Source: Apilactobacillus quenuiae
GTDB taxonomy: Bacteria; Bacillota; Bacilli; Lactobacillales; Lactobacillaceae
DNA length: 64,000 nt
NCBI RefSeq assembly: GCF_002994005.1
Contig: NZ_POSN01000004.1
Coordinates: 124,001 to 188,000, forward strand
Direction: 5' to 3'
In this document: positions 51,095 through 59,558 of the stretch, piece by piece
Numbering within the stretch: the stretch's first letter is position 1
Layout: each line of letters begins with the position of its first letter
Program-made: the position numbers and the translations under genes
The notes under the pieces: generated by a model
What the model saw: only the letters and a program-made list of their open reading frames with translations
The model's database searches: none
What the model was told of the DNA's origin: nothing

Positions 51095-52354
51095 TTGCAA
51101 AAATATATTTCAAATGGATTTAGTTTAAATACTATTCATGAAGATAAATTTAAAACAATCACAATTACTTGTGATTTAATCGAGCCCTTGAATATCAATG
51201 ATTTTGCAAAAAGGGCATTGTTAGCTGAGCTTTTTGAAACTAACAATGCAGATTATCCAACGCAGACTAAATTGGCTCGTCAATTATCTAAAATGTATGG
51301 TGCTAGCTTTGGTACTAATCTATTAAGATATGGGAATCTATCAATTATTAGAATAAATTTGAGCATTCCTAACCCTAAATTTATTCCTGGAAATCATGCC
51401 TTATTACTAAGGGATGCAATTAATTTTTTGAATTCAATATTAATGCGTCCTTTAGTATCTAATAATGCTTTTGATAATGATACTTTTAATTTGCAAAAAT
51501 CAAATATGCAAAAATATATTTCTTCTATTACTGACGATAAACAATATTATTCATCAGTTAAACTTAAAGAATATTATTATCAAAATGATAATCGAGGAAA
51601 GTTTTTATTTGGTGATGTTAGTCAATACGATAAAATTAACTCTTCCGATGAATATCAATATTATAAAAGTGTTATAAAACAAGATAATCTTAGAATTTCA
51701 GTATTAGGTGATTTTGATGATGAAACATTAATGTCTTACATTAATCAGATTAATATATCCAATCGTGATAAGATTTACAAAATAGATTATTATAAACATG
51801 CTGAATCTGAAGTGAAATGTATTACTGAAGATACAAATGCTACGCAAAGTAATCTTAATATGGCATATAATTTTCCAGTTTACTATGATTCTGATGATTT
51901 TTTTGCTGCATTATTATTTAATGCTATATTTGGTGGTAGTTCTCAATCTAAACTTTTTAAAAATGTTAGGGAAAAATACAGCTTAGCATATTACGCTAAC
52001 AGCATGTTTAACTCTTTAAACGGTGTTATGATGATTAATTCTGGCATTGATGCTAGTAATGCTAAAAAGGTTCAATCCATAATTAACGAACAATTAAAGG
52101 CTATTCAAAATAAAAATATTAATGTTGACATTTTAAAAAGCGTTAAAGCCGAAATGATCAGTTCTAAAAAAGCTATTTTAGATAATCCTAGACAAAGCTT
52201 AGAACAAGAATTTGCTAACTCATTGTTAAATAGAAAACTTAGTTTTGAACAGTGGTGTGAAAATATTGATTCAGTTAGTATTGATGAAATTGCTAAGGTT
52301 GCCCAAAAAGTTGATTTACAAACTGTTTTCTTATTGAAGGGAGATAATAAATAA
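51095..52354 (+). CDS. M16 family peptidase-like protein, inactive subunit (YmfF-like)
   Basis: 419 residues with the two-lobed M16 (insulinase) fold signatures but no HxxEH: the corresponding region reads LLAELFETNNADYPT. It is therefore the non-catalytic partner of the next gene, as in YmfF/YmfH and mitochondrial-type pairs. TTG 51095 is the start, with AAGGAAGG upstream, three bases after the previous stop. Confidence 0.85.
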   Translation: MQKYISNGFSLNTIHEDKFKTITITCDLIEPLNINDFAKRALLAELFETNNADYPTQTKLARQLSKMYGASFGTNLLRYGNLSIIRINLSIPNPKFIPGNHALLLRDAINFLNSILMRPLVSNNAFDNDTFNLQKSNMQKYISSITDDKQYYSSVKLKEYYYQNDNRGKFLFGDVSQYDKINSSDEYQYYKSVIKQDNLRISVLGDFDDETLMSYINQINISNRDKIYKIDYYKHAESEVKCITEDTNATQSNLNMAYNFPVYYDSDDFFAALLFNAIFGGSSQSKLFKNVREKYSLAYYANSMFNSLNGVMMINSGIDASNAKKVQSIINEQLKAIQNKNINVDILKSVKAEMISSKKAILDNPRQSLEQEFANSLLNRKLSFEQWCENIDSVSIDEIAKVAQKVDLQTVFLLKGDNK

Positions 52355-52356
52355 AA

Positions 52357-53634
52357 ATGATAGAATTTAAATATCCTCAATATAATGAAAATGTTTATAA
52401 AGAACAATTAAAAAATGGCCTTACAGTCGTTATTGAACCTAAAAAAGGTTTTCAAAAAACTTATGCTTCTTTAACTGTAAAATATGGTTCAATTGATAAT
52501 ACTTTTATTAGTTATGATGATGAAAAGAAAGAGATGCCAGCTGGAATTGCCCATTTTTTAGAACATAAAATGTTTGATAAAGATGGCTATGATGCGATGG
52601 ATATTTTTTCTAAATATGGTGCTAGCTCTAATGCTTTCACTAGTTTTAATCGTACTAGCTATTTGTTTTCTTGTACCAATTACATTAAGGAAAATTTGAA
52701 TACATTGCTTGATTTTGTTCAAGAGCCTTATTTTAATGATAAAAAAGTTGATAAAGAAAAAGGTATTATTGCTCAAGAAATAAAAATGTATAATAATGAT
52801 CCCAATGCGTCGTTATATTTCAATACAATTCAAAATATGTATCCTGATAGCCATTTGAATGTTGACATTGCTGGGACTGTAAAATCTATCAAAAAAATTA
52901 CCTCTGATGATTTATATACTGCTCATAAGACTTTTTATCAACCGTCTAATATGCAGTTAAATATTGTTGGTAATGTTAATCCTGAAAAAGTGTTGAAAAT
53001 AGTTATGGAAAATCAGAAAAAACATAATTTTTTACCTGCACAAAAAATTAAAAGAATTCAACCTTTATCTAAAAGAATTAATTATTTTAATCAAAGAAAA
53101 ATGGATGTCTTTGGTACTAAAGTTGCTGTTGGTATTAAAGGTGATTCAGAATTGGGGAAAGATATTAAGTATGAGTTATCAATTTCATTACTTTTAGAAA
53201 TATTGTTTTCTGAAGATTCTGATAATTACGCTTATTTATATAATAATGGTATTATTGATGACTCGTTTGGCTTTGACTTTGATTGTAATAAAAATTTTAA
53301 TTTTGCTATTATTGCTGGAGATACTGAATATCCAAATGATTTTATAATGAATATCAAAAAGATTTTAATAAATGCAATTAGTAACTTAGATAACTATATT
53401 GACGAATTAGAACTAATAAAACGTGAAGAAATTGGTCAACATATTTTGATTATGAATTCTATTGAAGCAACGGCCAATAATTTAGGCGATAGTGATAATA
53501 ATTTTGTGAATTTATTTGATGAAGTAAATTTGATTAATAATATTACGATTGATAATTTAAAAGAATATGGTTCTAAATTTATATTAGATGAGAATATTAT
53601 TTCTAATGTAATTTTTCCATATTCTGACAAATAA
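52357..53634 (+). CDS. M16 family metallopeptidase, catalytic subunit (YmfH-like)
   Basis: 425 residues. The inverted zinc motif HFLEH is at 66-70 and the third ligand Glu is in EKGIIAQEIKMY. It probably forms a chamber with the upstream subunit to cleave peptides in the cytoplasm. It starts two bases after the partner's stop. The link ymfF-ymfH-rodZ-pgsA-cinA-recA is conserved in Bacilli; natural peptide substrate unknown. Confidence 0.9.
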   Translation: MIEFKYPQYNENVYKEQLKNGLTVVIEPKKGFQKTYASLTVKYGSIDNTFISYDDEKKEMPAGIAHFLEHKMFDKDGYDAMDIFSKYGASSNAFTSFNRTSYLFSCTNYIKENLNTLLDFVQEPYFNDKKVDKEKGIIAQEIKMYNNDPNASLYFNTIQNMYPDSHLNVDIAGTVKSIKKITSDDLYTAHKTFYQPSNMQLNIVGNVNPEKVLKIVMENQKKHNFLPAQKIKRIQPLSKRINYFNQRKMDVFGTKVAVGIKGDSELGKDIKYELSISLLLEILFSEDSDNYAYLYNNGIIDDSFGFDFDCNKNFNFAIIAGDTEYPNDFIMNIKKILINAISNLDNYIDELELIKREEIGQHILIMNSIEATANNLGDSDNNFVNLFDEVNLINNITIDNLKEYGSKFILDENIISNVIFPYSDK

Positions 53635-53711
53635 TTATTTTAATGCCTAATTATTGGTTATGTTATGATATACTAAAATTATGAAAAATATATTTAAGTG
53701 GAGTAATTTCT

Positions 53712-54575
53712 ATGGCAAAAGATGAAAACAAAGAAGTAGAAATCGGTAAATCACTACATGATGCACGTGTTGCAAAAGGTATGTCATTAGACGATGTGCA
53801 AAAGATTACCAAAATTCAGGCTCATTATTTAGAAGCAATTGAAAATGAAGAATTTTCAGAATTACCAGGAGACTTTTATGTTAGAGCTTTCATTAAACAA
53901 TATGCTGATACTGTAGGTATTGATGGAATGGAATTACTTAGTGAACATGATGATAGTTTACCTGATACTCAGACTGAAGAATATAGTCAGAAAGTTTCAG
54001 AGGATACTTTATCCAAACGTTCTAATCGTCAAAATAAAGAAGAAAGAATAAATTCTTTTAGAAAATTCATTCCAATCATCGGAACTATTATTATTGTATT
54101 AATTGTTGTTTTTGTTATATGGGGGATTGTTGCTAAAACTAACAAATCTTCTGATACTAATATTAATAATAATAGTTCTGTATCAGTTAGTGGTTCTTCT
54201 GAAAACGTTAAATCATCAAATGATAACCATAATAAAAAACACAGTAAAAAAGTTACTTCTAAAAAGGATGTTAACAATACTACTATTAAAAAATTAAACT
54301 CAACTGAATATGAAGTTAGTGGAAGTAAAAACAATACGATTAAATTAGATGCAAGCAATCGTGCTTGGTCATCTATTTCAACTAATGGTAAGTCACTATT
54401 TTCAGGATCTCAAGAAGCTGGTAATAGAAAGGCTGTGAAATTACCTAATGGTACAAAAGATGTTTCTATGTCATTAGGGAATGTACCATCAACTAAGATT
54501 TTTATTAACAATAAGTTACTAAATCTTGATAAAAGTGTACCTATGACTACTGTTTTAACTATAAAATTTAAATAA
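53712..54575 (+). CDS. rodZ: Cytoskeleton protein RodZ-like (YmfM)
   Basis: 287 residues: N-terminal HTH (about 10-75), a basic linker, one membrane helix (about 118-140), an external low-complexity Ser/Asn/Lys linker (about 145-190) and a C-terminal DUF4115 beta domain (VSGSKNNTIKLDASNRAW). RodZ tethers MreB to the membrane. AAGTGGAG precedes ATG 53712. Confidence 0.92.
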   Translation: MAKDENKEVEIGKSLHDARVAKGMSLDDVQKITKIQAHYLEAIENEEFSELPGDFYVRAFIKQYADTVGIDGMELLSEHDDSLPDTQTEEYSQKVSEDTLSKRSNRQNKEERINSFRKFIPIIGTIIIVLIVVFVIWGIVAKTNKSSDTNINNNSSVSVSGSSENVKSSNDNHNKKHSKKVTSKKDVNNTTIKKLNSTEYEVSGSKNNTIKLDASNRAWSSISTNGKSLFSGSQEAGNRKAVKLPNGTKDVSMSLGNVPSTKIFINNKLLNLDKSVPMTTVLTIKFK

Positions 54576-54600
54576 AAAGGGCTTAATAGCCCTTTTTTTA
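54574..54600 (+). terminator. Intrinsic terminator after rodZ
   Basis: AAAAGGGC and GCCCTTTT around TTAATA, with T7. It begins at the rodZ stop. Confidence 0.92.
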
Positions 54601-54630
54601 ATCTTACATATTAAAAAGGAGATTTATATT

Positions 54631-55212
54631 TTGAATTTACCGAATAAATTAACATTGATTAGAATTATCATGATTCCTATTTTTATTTTATTATTGGCAT
54701 TTCCCTTAAACTTAGGAACTACTATTTTACTTGGTACAACAGTTCCTGTCGTTAGGATTATGGGTGCAATTATATTTGCAGTGGCATGTATTACTGACTT
54801 TTTGGATGGTCAAATTGCTCGTAAAAATCATTTAGTTACTAATTTTGGAAAATTTGCTGATCCTCTAGCTGATAAAATGATTGTAATGTCAGCTTTTATT
54901 ATTTTAGTATCATATGGTTTAGTTCCTTCATGGGTAGCTGCAATCATCGTATGTCGTGAGTTGGCAGTTACTGGATTAAGGCTAATAGCTGTTGAAAATG
55001 ATGGGAAAGTAATTTCTGCAGCTTGGCCTGGTAAGATTAAAACCGCAAGTCAAATGATTTCAATTATTCTTCTATTAATGAATGACTTCATTGTATTACC
55101 ATTTAATCTTGGTTTAGGAACAATCATATTGTATATCTGCTTGTTCTTCACAGTTTATTCGGGAATTGAATATTTTGTAAGAAGTAAAGACTTATTTGCT
55201 GATTCTTTTTAA
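54631..55212 (+). CDS. pgsA: CDP-diacylglycerol--glycerol-3-phosphate 3-phosphatidyltransferase
   Basis: 193 residues with about five or six helices and the CDP-alcohol phosphotransferase signature DGQIARKNHLVTNFGKFAD plus PLADK (D-G-x2-A-R-x8-G-x3-D-x3-D). It makes phosphatidylglycerol phosphate, the route to PG, cardiolipin and lipoteichoic acid. TTG 54631 is the start, with AAAAAGGAG upstream. Confidence 0.95.
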   Translation: MNLPNKLTLIRIIMIPIFILLLAFPLNLGTTILLGTTVPVVRIMGAIIFAVACITDFLDGQIARKNHLVTNFGKFADPLADKMIVMSAFIILVSYGLVPSWVAAIIVCRELAVTGLRLIAVENDGKVISAAWPGKIKTASQMISIILLLMNDFIVLPFNLGLGTIILYICLFFTVYSGIEYFVRSKDLFADSF

Positions 55213-55262
55213 ACAAATATATTACTATATTACGTATTTTAATATTGAAAGGTCGAATAATA

Positions 55263-55733
55263 ATGAATATTGATGCTTCAATTATTAAGAACTTTATTAA
55301 CGATGATATATCTATTACTGCTGCAGAGAGTTTAACTGCAGGCCTGTTTCAATCTACTTTAGGTAATATTTCAGGGGTCTCTGCAATTTTTCCTGGTGGC
55401 TTTGTAACTTATTCAAATTCTGCTAAAGAGTTACTATTAGATATTCCAGAAAATATTATCAGCGATAATGGAGTTGTTTCTGAGCAAACTGCAATTTTGA
55501 TGGCTAAGCAAGCTAAGAAAAAAATGATTACTAATGTCGGAGTTTCTTTTACAGGAGTAGCAGGTCCAGACTCTTTAGAAAACAATCCGGCTGGTACGGT
55601 TTTTATAGGAATGGATTACTTAAATCGTTTACCTTATTCTAAAGAGTTTCATTTCAATGGAAATCGTAATGATGTAAGGGCTAAGTCAGTTATTGCTGCT
55701 CTTAAAATGCTTGCCGATGAGTATAATAAATAG
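55263..55733 (+). CDS. CinA C-terminal-type protein (nicotinamide-nucleotide amidase domain only)
   Basis: 156 residues corresponding only to the C-terminal PncC domain of CinA: AAESLTAGLFQSTLGN, a Ser-containing FPGGFVTYSN and FTGVAGPDSLENNPAGTV. It hydrolyses nicotinamide mononucleotide in characterised members. The 260-residue N-terminal MoCF-like (COG1058) domain of normal Bacilli CinA is missing, although the gene is in the standard cinA place between pgsA and recA. ATG 55263 follows GAAAGGTCG; an in-frame TTG at 55245 is less likely. No remnant of the lost domain is visible in the 50-base spacer upstream. Confidence 0.9.
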   Translation: MNIDASIIKNFINDDISITAAESLTAGLFQSTLGNISGVSAIFPGGFVTYSNSAKELLLDIPENIISDNGVVSEQTAILMAKQAKKKMITNVGVSFTGVAGPDSLENNPAGTVFIGMDYLNRLPYSKEFHFNGNRNDVRAKSVIAALKMLADEYNK

Positions 55734-55735
55734 TG

Positions 55736-55749
55736 CGAACATTTGTTCA
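55736..55749. promoter_or_regulatory. LexA (SOS) box of recA
   Basis: CGAACATTTGTTCA matches the Gram-positive LexA box CGAACn4GTTCG except for the last base, with perfect GAAC/GTTC half sites. It lies just after the cinA stop and overlaps a possible upstream -35 (TTGTTC). Confidence 0.88.
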
Positions 55750-55756
55750 TTTTTAC

Positions 55757-55785
55757 TTGCTTTTTGTATTATAGATTAGTATAGT
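55757..55785 (+). promoter_or_regulatory. recA promoter
   Basis: TTGCTT (55757-55762) and TATAGT (55780-55785), 17 bases apart, 50 bases before recA. An alternative pair TTGTTC (55743-55748)-N18-TATTAT (55767-55772) overlaps the SOS box and would be more directly repressed by LexA. Confidence 0.65.
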
Positions 55786-55834
55786 GTAAATATTGAATAT
55801 TTAGGAATAAAGTATTTTTAAAGGAGGTCATTGA

Positions 55835-56890
55835 ATGGCTGATGAACGTAAAGCCGCTCTAGATGGTGCCTTAAAGCGAATTGAAAAGGAATTCGGTAAA
55901 GGTTCTATTATGAGAATGGGAGATCGTGGTGACACTAGAATTTCAACAATTCCAACTGGTTCGCTTGCATTGGACAATGCACTTGGAGTAGGTGGATTTC
56001 CTCGTGGAAGAATTGTTGAGATTTATGGACCTGAAAGTTCTGGTAAAACAACACTTGCGTTACAAGCGGTTGCTGAAGTGCAAAAGCAAGGCGGAACTGC
56101 TGCTTATATTGATGCTGAAAACGCATTAGATCCAGTTTATGCTACTAATTTAGGCGTTAATATTGATGAATTGTTGTTATCACAACCTGATACTGGTGAA
56201 CAAGGACTTCAAATTTGTGATGCCCTAGTTTCTAGTGGTGCTGTTGATATAGTAGTAGTTGATTCTGTTGCTGCATTAGTACCACGTGCAGAAATTGAAG
56301 GTGAAATGGGTGATGCCCATGTTGGATTGCAAGCTCGTTTAATGTCACAAGCTCTTAGGAAACTATCTGGATCTATTAATAAAACTAAAACTATTGCTCT
56401 ATTTATTAATCAAATTAGAGAAAAAGTTGGAGTTATGTTTGGTAATCCTGAAACAACTCCTGGTGGTCGTGCTTTGAAATTTTATTCAACGATTCGATTA
56501 GATATCAGAAGAGCAGAACAAATTAAAAATGGTACTGATGTTATAGGTAATCGTACCAAAATTAAGGTTGCTAAAAACAAGGTAGCTCCTCCATTCAAAC
56601 GTGTTGAAGTTGATATTATGTATGGGGAAGGTATTTCTCAAACTGGTGAATTAGTAGATATGGCCGTTGACCAAGATATTATTAATAAATCAGGTTCTTG
56701 GTATTCATACGGAGATGAACGTATTGGACAAGGTAGAGAAAATGCTAAGCAATACTTAGTTGATAATCCTGACAAAATGAGTGAAATTAACAAAAAAGTT
56801 CGTGTTGCTTATGGTATGGATGAAGATGACTCCAAAGAAGAATCTGATGACAATAAATCCAAAGATAGTAAGCAAACTGAAAATAAATAG
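55835..56890 (+). CDS. recA: Recombinase RecA
   Basis: 351 residues: Walker A GPESSGKT (65-72), Walker [13 protein letters not shown]1/L2 DNA loops (including [20 protein letters not shown]) and an acidic, disordered C-terminal tail. Strand exchange and LexA co-protease. AAAGGAGG precedes ATG 55835. SOS control is shown by the LexA box upstream; a strong terminator follows. Confidence 0.98.
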   Translation: MADERKAALDGALKRIEKEFGKGSIMRMGDRGDTRISTIPTGSLALDNALGVGGFPRGRIVEIYGPESSGKTTLALQAVAEVQKQGGTAAYIDAENALDPVYATNLGVNIDELLLSQPDTGEQGLQICDALVSSGAVDIVVVDSVAALVPRAEIEGEMGDAHVGLQARLMSQALRKLSGSINKTKTIALFINQIREKVGVMFGNPETTPGGRALKFYSTIRLDIRRAEQIKNGTDVIGNRTKIKVAKNKVAPPFKRVEVDIMYGEGISQTGELVDMAVDQDIINKSGSWYSYGDERIGQGRENAKQYLVDNPDKMSEINKKVRVAYGMDEDDSKEESDDNKSKDSKQTENK

Positions 56891-56895
56891 TTAAT

Positions 56896-56942
56896 AAAAA
56901 TAGAGTTATTTAGTTATTAATGCTAAATAACTCTATTTTTTA
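56896..56942 (+). terminator. Intrinsic terminator after recA
   Basis: AAAATAGAGTTATTTAG (56897-56913) pairs perfectly with CTAAATAACTCTATTTT (56923-56939) and then T residues. The remaining spacer to rny (56943-57085) is AT-rich; I see no clear promoter pair. Confidence 0.92.
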
Positions 56943-57085
56943 GCTTAATATCGATGTTTATTAAAGTAGATATATTGACACTTTTATCAGTAAAATTTAA
57001 AATATAGTAGTACTTAAATAATTTAATTACACTTAAAATATAGTTTAATTCATTTTTTGATGGTTTGGAGGTGTAACTTAATTCT

Positions 57086-58651
57086 ATGAATTATATATTA
57101 ATTGATATAATCCTCGTAATCATCGCTGTTGTTTTGGGTACCTTTATTGGTATGTTTTTACACAAAAACATAGTTGAGAAAAAGTTGGCTATTGCTCATA
57201 AAAGTGCTAAAGACATCTTAGATAATGCTGAAAGACAAGCAAAAACATCTTCTAAAGAAAAAATTCTTGAAGCTAAAGAAAAAAGTAATCAGTATCGTTC
57301 TAATATTGAAAAAGAAATTAAGCAAAGACGTTTAGAAGTACAAAGACAAGAAAATCGCTTAATTCAACGAGAAGATGCTTTGGATAGAAAAGATGATGCT
57401 TTCGATAAAAGGGAAGATTCTCTCAATAAAAGAGATGAAAAACTTAACGCTAATCAAAAGAAGTTGGAGCAAAGACAGCAGGAAGCCAATAACTTGGTTG
57501 AACAACGTCAAACTGAATTGGAAAAAATATCTGCACTTTCTCAAGATGAAGCCAAGGGCTTAATTATTAAAGAAACTAGCGACAAATTAGCAGATGAGAG
57601 GGCTAAGATGGTTAAAGATAGTTATAATGAAGCCCAAAAAGAAGCAACTACCAATGCTAAAAATCTTGTGATTGAAGCAATACAACAAAGTGCTGCTGAT
57701 ATTGTGTCTGAGACTACTGTTTCAGTAGTTACTCTACCAAGTGATGATATGAAAGGTCGTATTATTGGTAGAGAAGGTCGTAATATTCGTACTTTTGAAA
57801 CCCTTACGGGGATCGATTTAGTAATTGATGATACTCCAGAAGCTGTTGTATTAAGTGGATTTGATCCAATTAGACGTGAAGTTGCTAAAATGGCATTAGA
57901 AAAATTAATTAAAGATGGTCGTATTCATCCAGCTCGTATTGAAGAAATGGTTGATAAAAGTCGCCGTGAACTTGATGAAAAGATTCAGGAAATTGGTGAA
58001 GAAACTGTCTTTGACTTAGGAATTCATTCTATGAATCCTGAAATGATTGGAATGATTGGTAAATTGAAATTCAAGATTTACTATGGTAGAAATGTATTAA
58101 GTCATTCAATCGAAGTCGCAAAATTATCTGGTGTATTAGCATCTGAACTTGGTGAAGATGTTGTTTTAGCAAAACGTGCAGGATTATTACATGAAATTGG
58201 TCGCTCTGTTAATAATGAAACTGAAGGTTCTCATATTGATATCGGAATTGATTTAGCTAAAAAATATCATGAAAGTCCAGCTATTATTGATTCAATCGCC
58301 AGCGATGACGAAAATAGGAAACCTAAGTATATTATTTCAGAATTAGTAAGTATTGCTAATAAAATTGCAATTTCGAGACCTGGTGCTAAAAGTAAGTCAT
58401 TAGAAAGCTTTGTTCATCGTCTTGAAAGTCTTGAAAAAATTGGAGATAGCTTTGATCAAGTTAAAAAAAGCTATGCTATTCAGGCAGGTCGAGAAATTCG
58501 CATAATTGTTAAACCAGATAAATTATCTGATACGCAAGCAATTGTTTTAGCAAGAGACATAAAAAATAAAATTGAATCTGATATGGAATATCCAGGACAT
58601 ATTAAGGTGACAATTATTAGAGAAGTAAGATCAATTGAATATGCAAAATAA
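57086..58651 (+). CDS. rny: RNase Y with degenerate HD active site
   Basis: 521 residues, the normal RNase Y length and domain order: N-terminal membrane helix (about 4-24), a long coiled coil (about 30-200), KH domain (GRIIGREGRNIR near 230) and C-terminal HD domain. RNase Y starts mRNA decay at the membrane in Bacilli. The first HD-domain His is kept (H340 in LSHSIEVAK), but the catalytic His-Asp pair is H369-E370 (LLHEIGRSVNNE against the usual LLHDIGKAI). The usual HHGD is D407-D-E-N410, and the Asp of the ADAL motif is N425 (ANKI). Flanking segments such as EGSH, SRPGAKS and IQAGREIRIIVKPD are intact. Loss or change of metal binding is inferred. GGAGGTG precedes ATG 57086. Confidence 0.9.
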   Translation: MNYILIDIILVIIAVVLGTFIGMFLHKNIVEKKLAIAHKSAKDILDNAERQAKTSSKEKILEAKEKSNQYRSNIEKEIKQRRLEVQRQENRLIQREDALDRKDDAFDKREDSLNKRDEKLNANQKKLEQRQQEANNLVEQRQTELEKISALSQDEAKGLIIKETSDKLADERAKMVKDSYNEAQKEATTNAKNLVIEAIQQSAADIVSETTVSVVTLPSDDMKGRIIGREGRNIRTFETLTGIDLVIDDTPEAVVLSGFDPIRREVAKMALEKLIKDGRIHPARIEEMVDKSRRELDEKIQEIGEETVFDLGIHSMNPEMIGMIGKLKFKIYYGRNVLSHSIEVAKLSGVLASELGEDVVLAKRAGLLHEIGRSVNNETEGSHIDIGIDLAKKYHESPAIIDSIASDDENRKPKYIISELVSIANKIAISRPGAKSKSLESFVHRLESLEKIGDSFDQVKKSYAIQAGREIRIIVKPDKLSDTQAIVLARDIKNKIESDMEYPGHIKVTIIREVRSIEYAK

Positions 58652-58675
58652 AAAAGGCCAAATGGCCTTTTTTAT
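58649..58675 (+). terminator. Intrinsic terminator after rny
   Basis: AAAAAAGGCC and GGCCTTTTTT around AAAT, overlapping the rny stop. Confidence 0.93.
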
Positions 58676-58730
58676 TTTTGCTAAATCGGTGTAAAATTGA
58701 CATTATATAAATAATGAATTGAGGATAAAT

Positions 58731-59534
58731 ATGAAAATTTTGTTTCTTGGTGATGTTGTTGGAAATATTGGAATGAAAATGATAAAACAATATCTGCCAA
58801 TCCTAAAGAGAGATTATAAACCACAATTAACAGTTGTTAATGGGGAAAATGCGACTTCCTTTGGTCGTGGAATTAATCGAAAAGTTTATAAAGAAATTAT
58901 GGATGCTGGAGCTGATGTAATTACTCTAGGTAATCATGCATGGAATAATGAAGAAATATTTGATTTTATAGATAAAACTAAGAAATTAGTTCGTCCTTTG
59001 AATTTTCCAGGAAATGATGTTCCAGGTAATGGTTATACCATTGTCAATATAAATGGTAGAAAAGTTGCTGTTATTAATTTGCAAGGTCGAATTTTTATGG
59101 ATCCAATTGACGATCCATTTAGAATGATTGATGAATTAATAAATAAATTAAAATCACAGGTAGATAATATTTTTATTGATTTTCATGCTGAAACAACTAG
59201 TGAGAAGCAAGTTATGTCTATGTATTTGGATGGAAGGATTAGTGCAATTGTAGGAACTCATACCCATGTTCAGACTAATGATAATCGTATTTTAAAGAAT
59301 GGAACTGCTTTTATGACTGATGCAGGAATGTGTGGCCCTACTGACGGCGTTTTAGGTATGAAATATGAAAATATTATTCATCGCTTTTTAACCCAACGCC
59401 CGACTAGATTTGAAGTAGAAGAAAGTGGTGGCGGGATTGTTTCTGGTTGCATTATTGATATGGAAAATAATAGTATGAAAGCTAAATCTATAAATAAAAT
59501 ATTAATTAGTCCAGATCATCCTTATCAAGGATAA
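58731..59534 (+). CDS. ymdB: YmdB family metallophosphoesterase (2',3'-cyclic nucleotide phosphodiesterase)
   Basis: 267 residues, TIGR00282/YmdB family. All metal-site motifs are kept: FLGDVVG, VNGENAT, LGNHAWN, DFHAETTSEK and GTHTHVQT. In B. subtilis YmdB hydrolyses 2',3'-cyclic nucleotides, affects the motility/biofilm switch and binds RNase Y. Here it lies next to rny as usual. ATG 58731 follows TTGAGGAT; the TTG at 58719 is part of that ribosome site. Confidence 0.94.
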   Translation: MKILFLGDVVGNIGMKMIKQYLPILKRDYKPQLTVVNGENATSFGRGINRKVYKEIMDAGADVITLGNHAWNNEEIFDFIDKTKKLVRPLNFPGNDVPGNGYTIVNINGRKVAVINLQGRIFMDPIDDPFRMIDELINKLKSQVDNIFIDFHAETTSEKQVMSMYLDGRISAIVGTHTHVQTNDNRILKNGTAFMTDAGMCGPTDGVLGMKYENIIHRFLTQRPTRFEVEESGGGIVSGCIIDMENNSMKAKSINKILISPDHPYQG

Positions 59535-59558
59535 GATTTTTAGTAAGGTAGGTATCTA

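Noticed and set aside
54029-54358. 109-codon minus-strand frame inside rodZ
   Set aside because: Leu/Thr-rich translation of the reversed low-complexity linker of rodZ; no start signal or neighbours to support it.
57086-58651. RNase Y as a pseudogene
   Set aside because: The frame is full length with all domains and conserved flanks; only the metal-site residues differ, so it is kept as an intact gene with altered activity.
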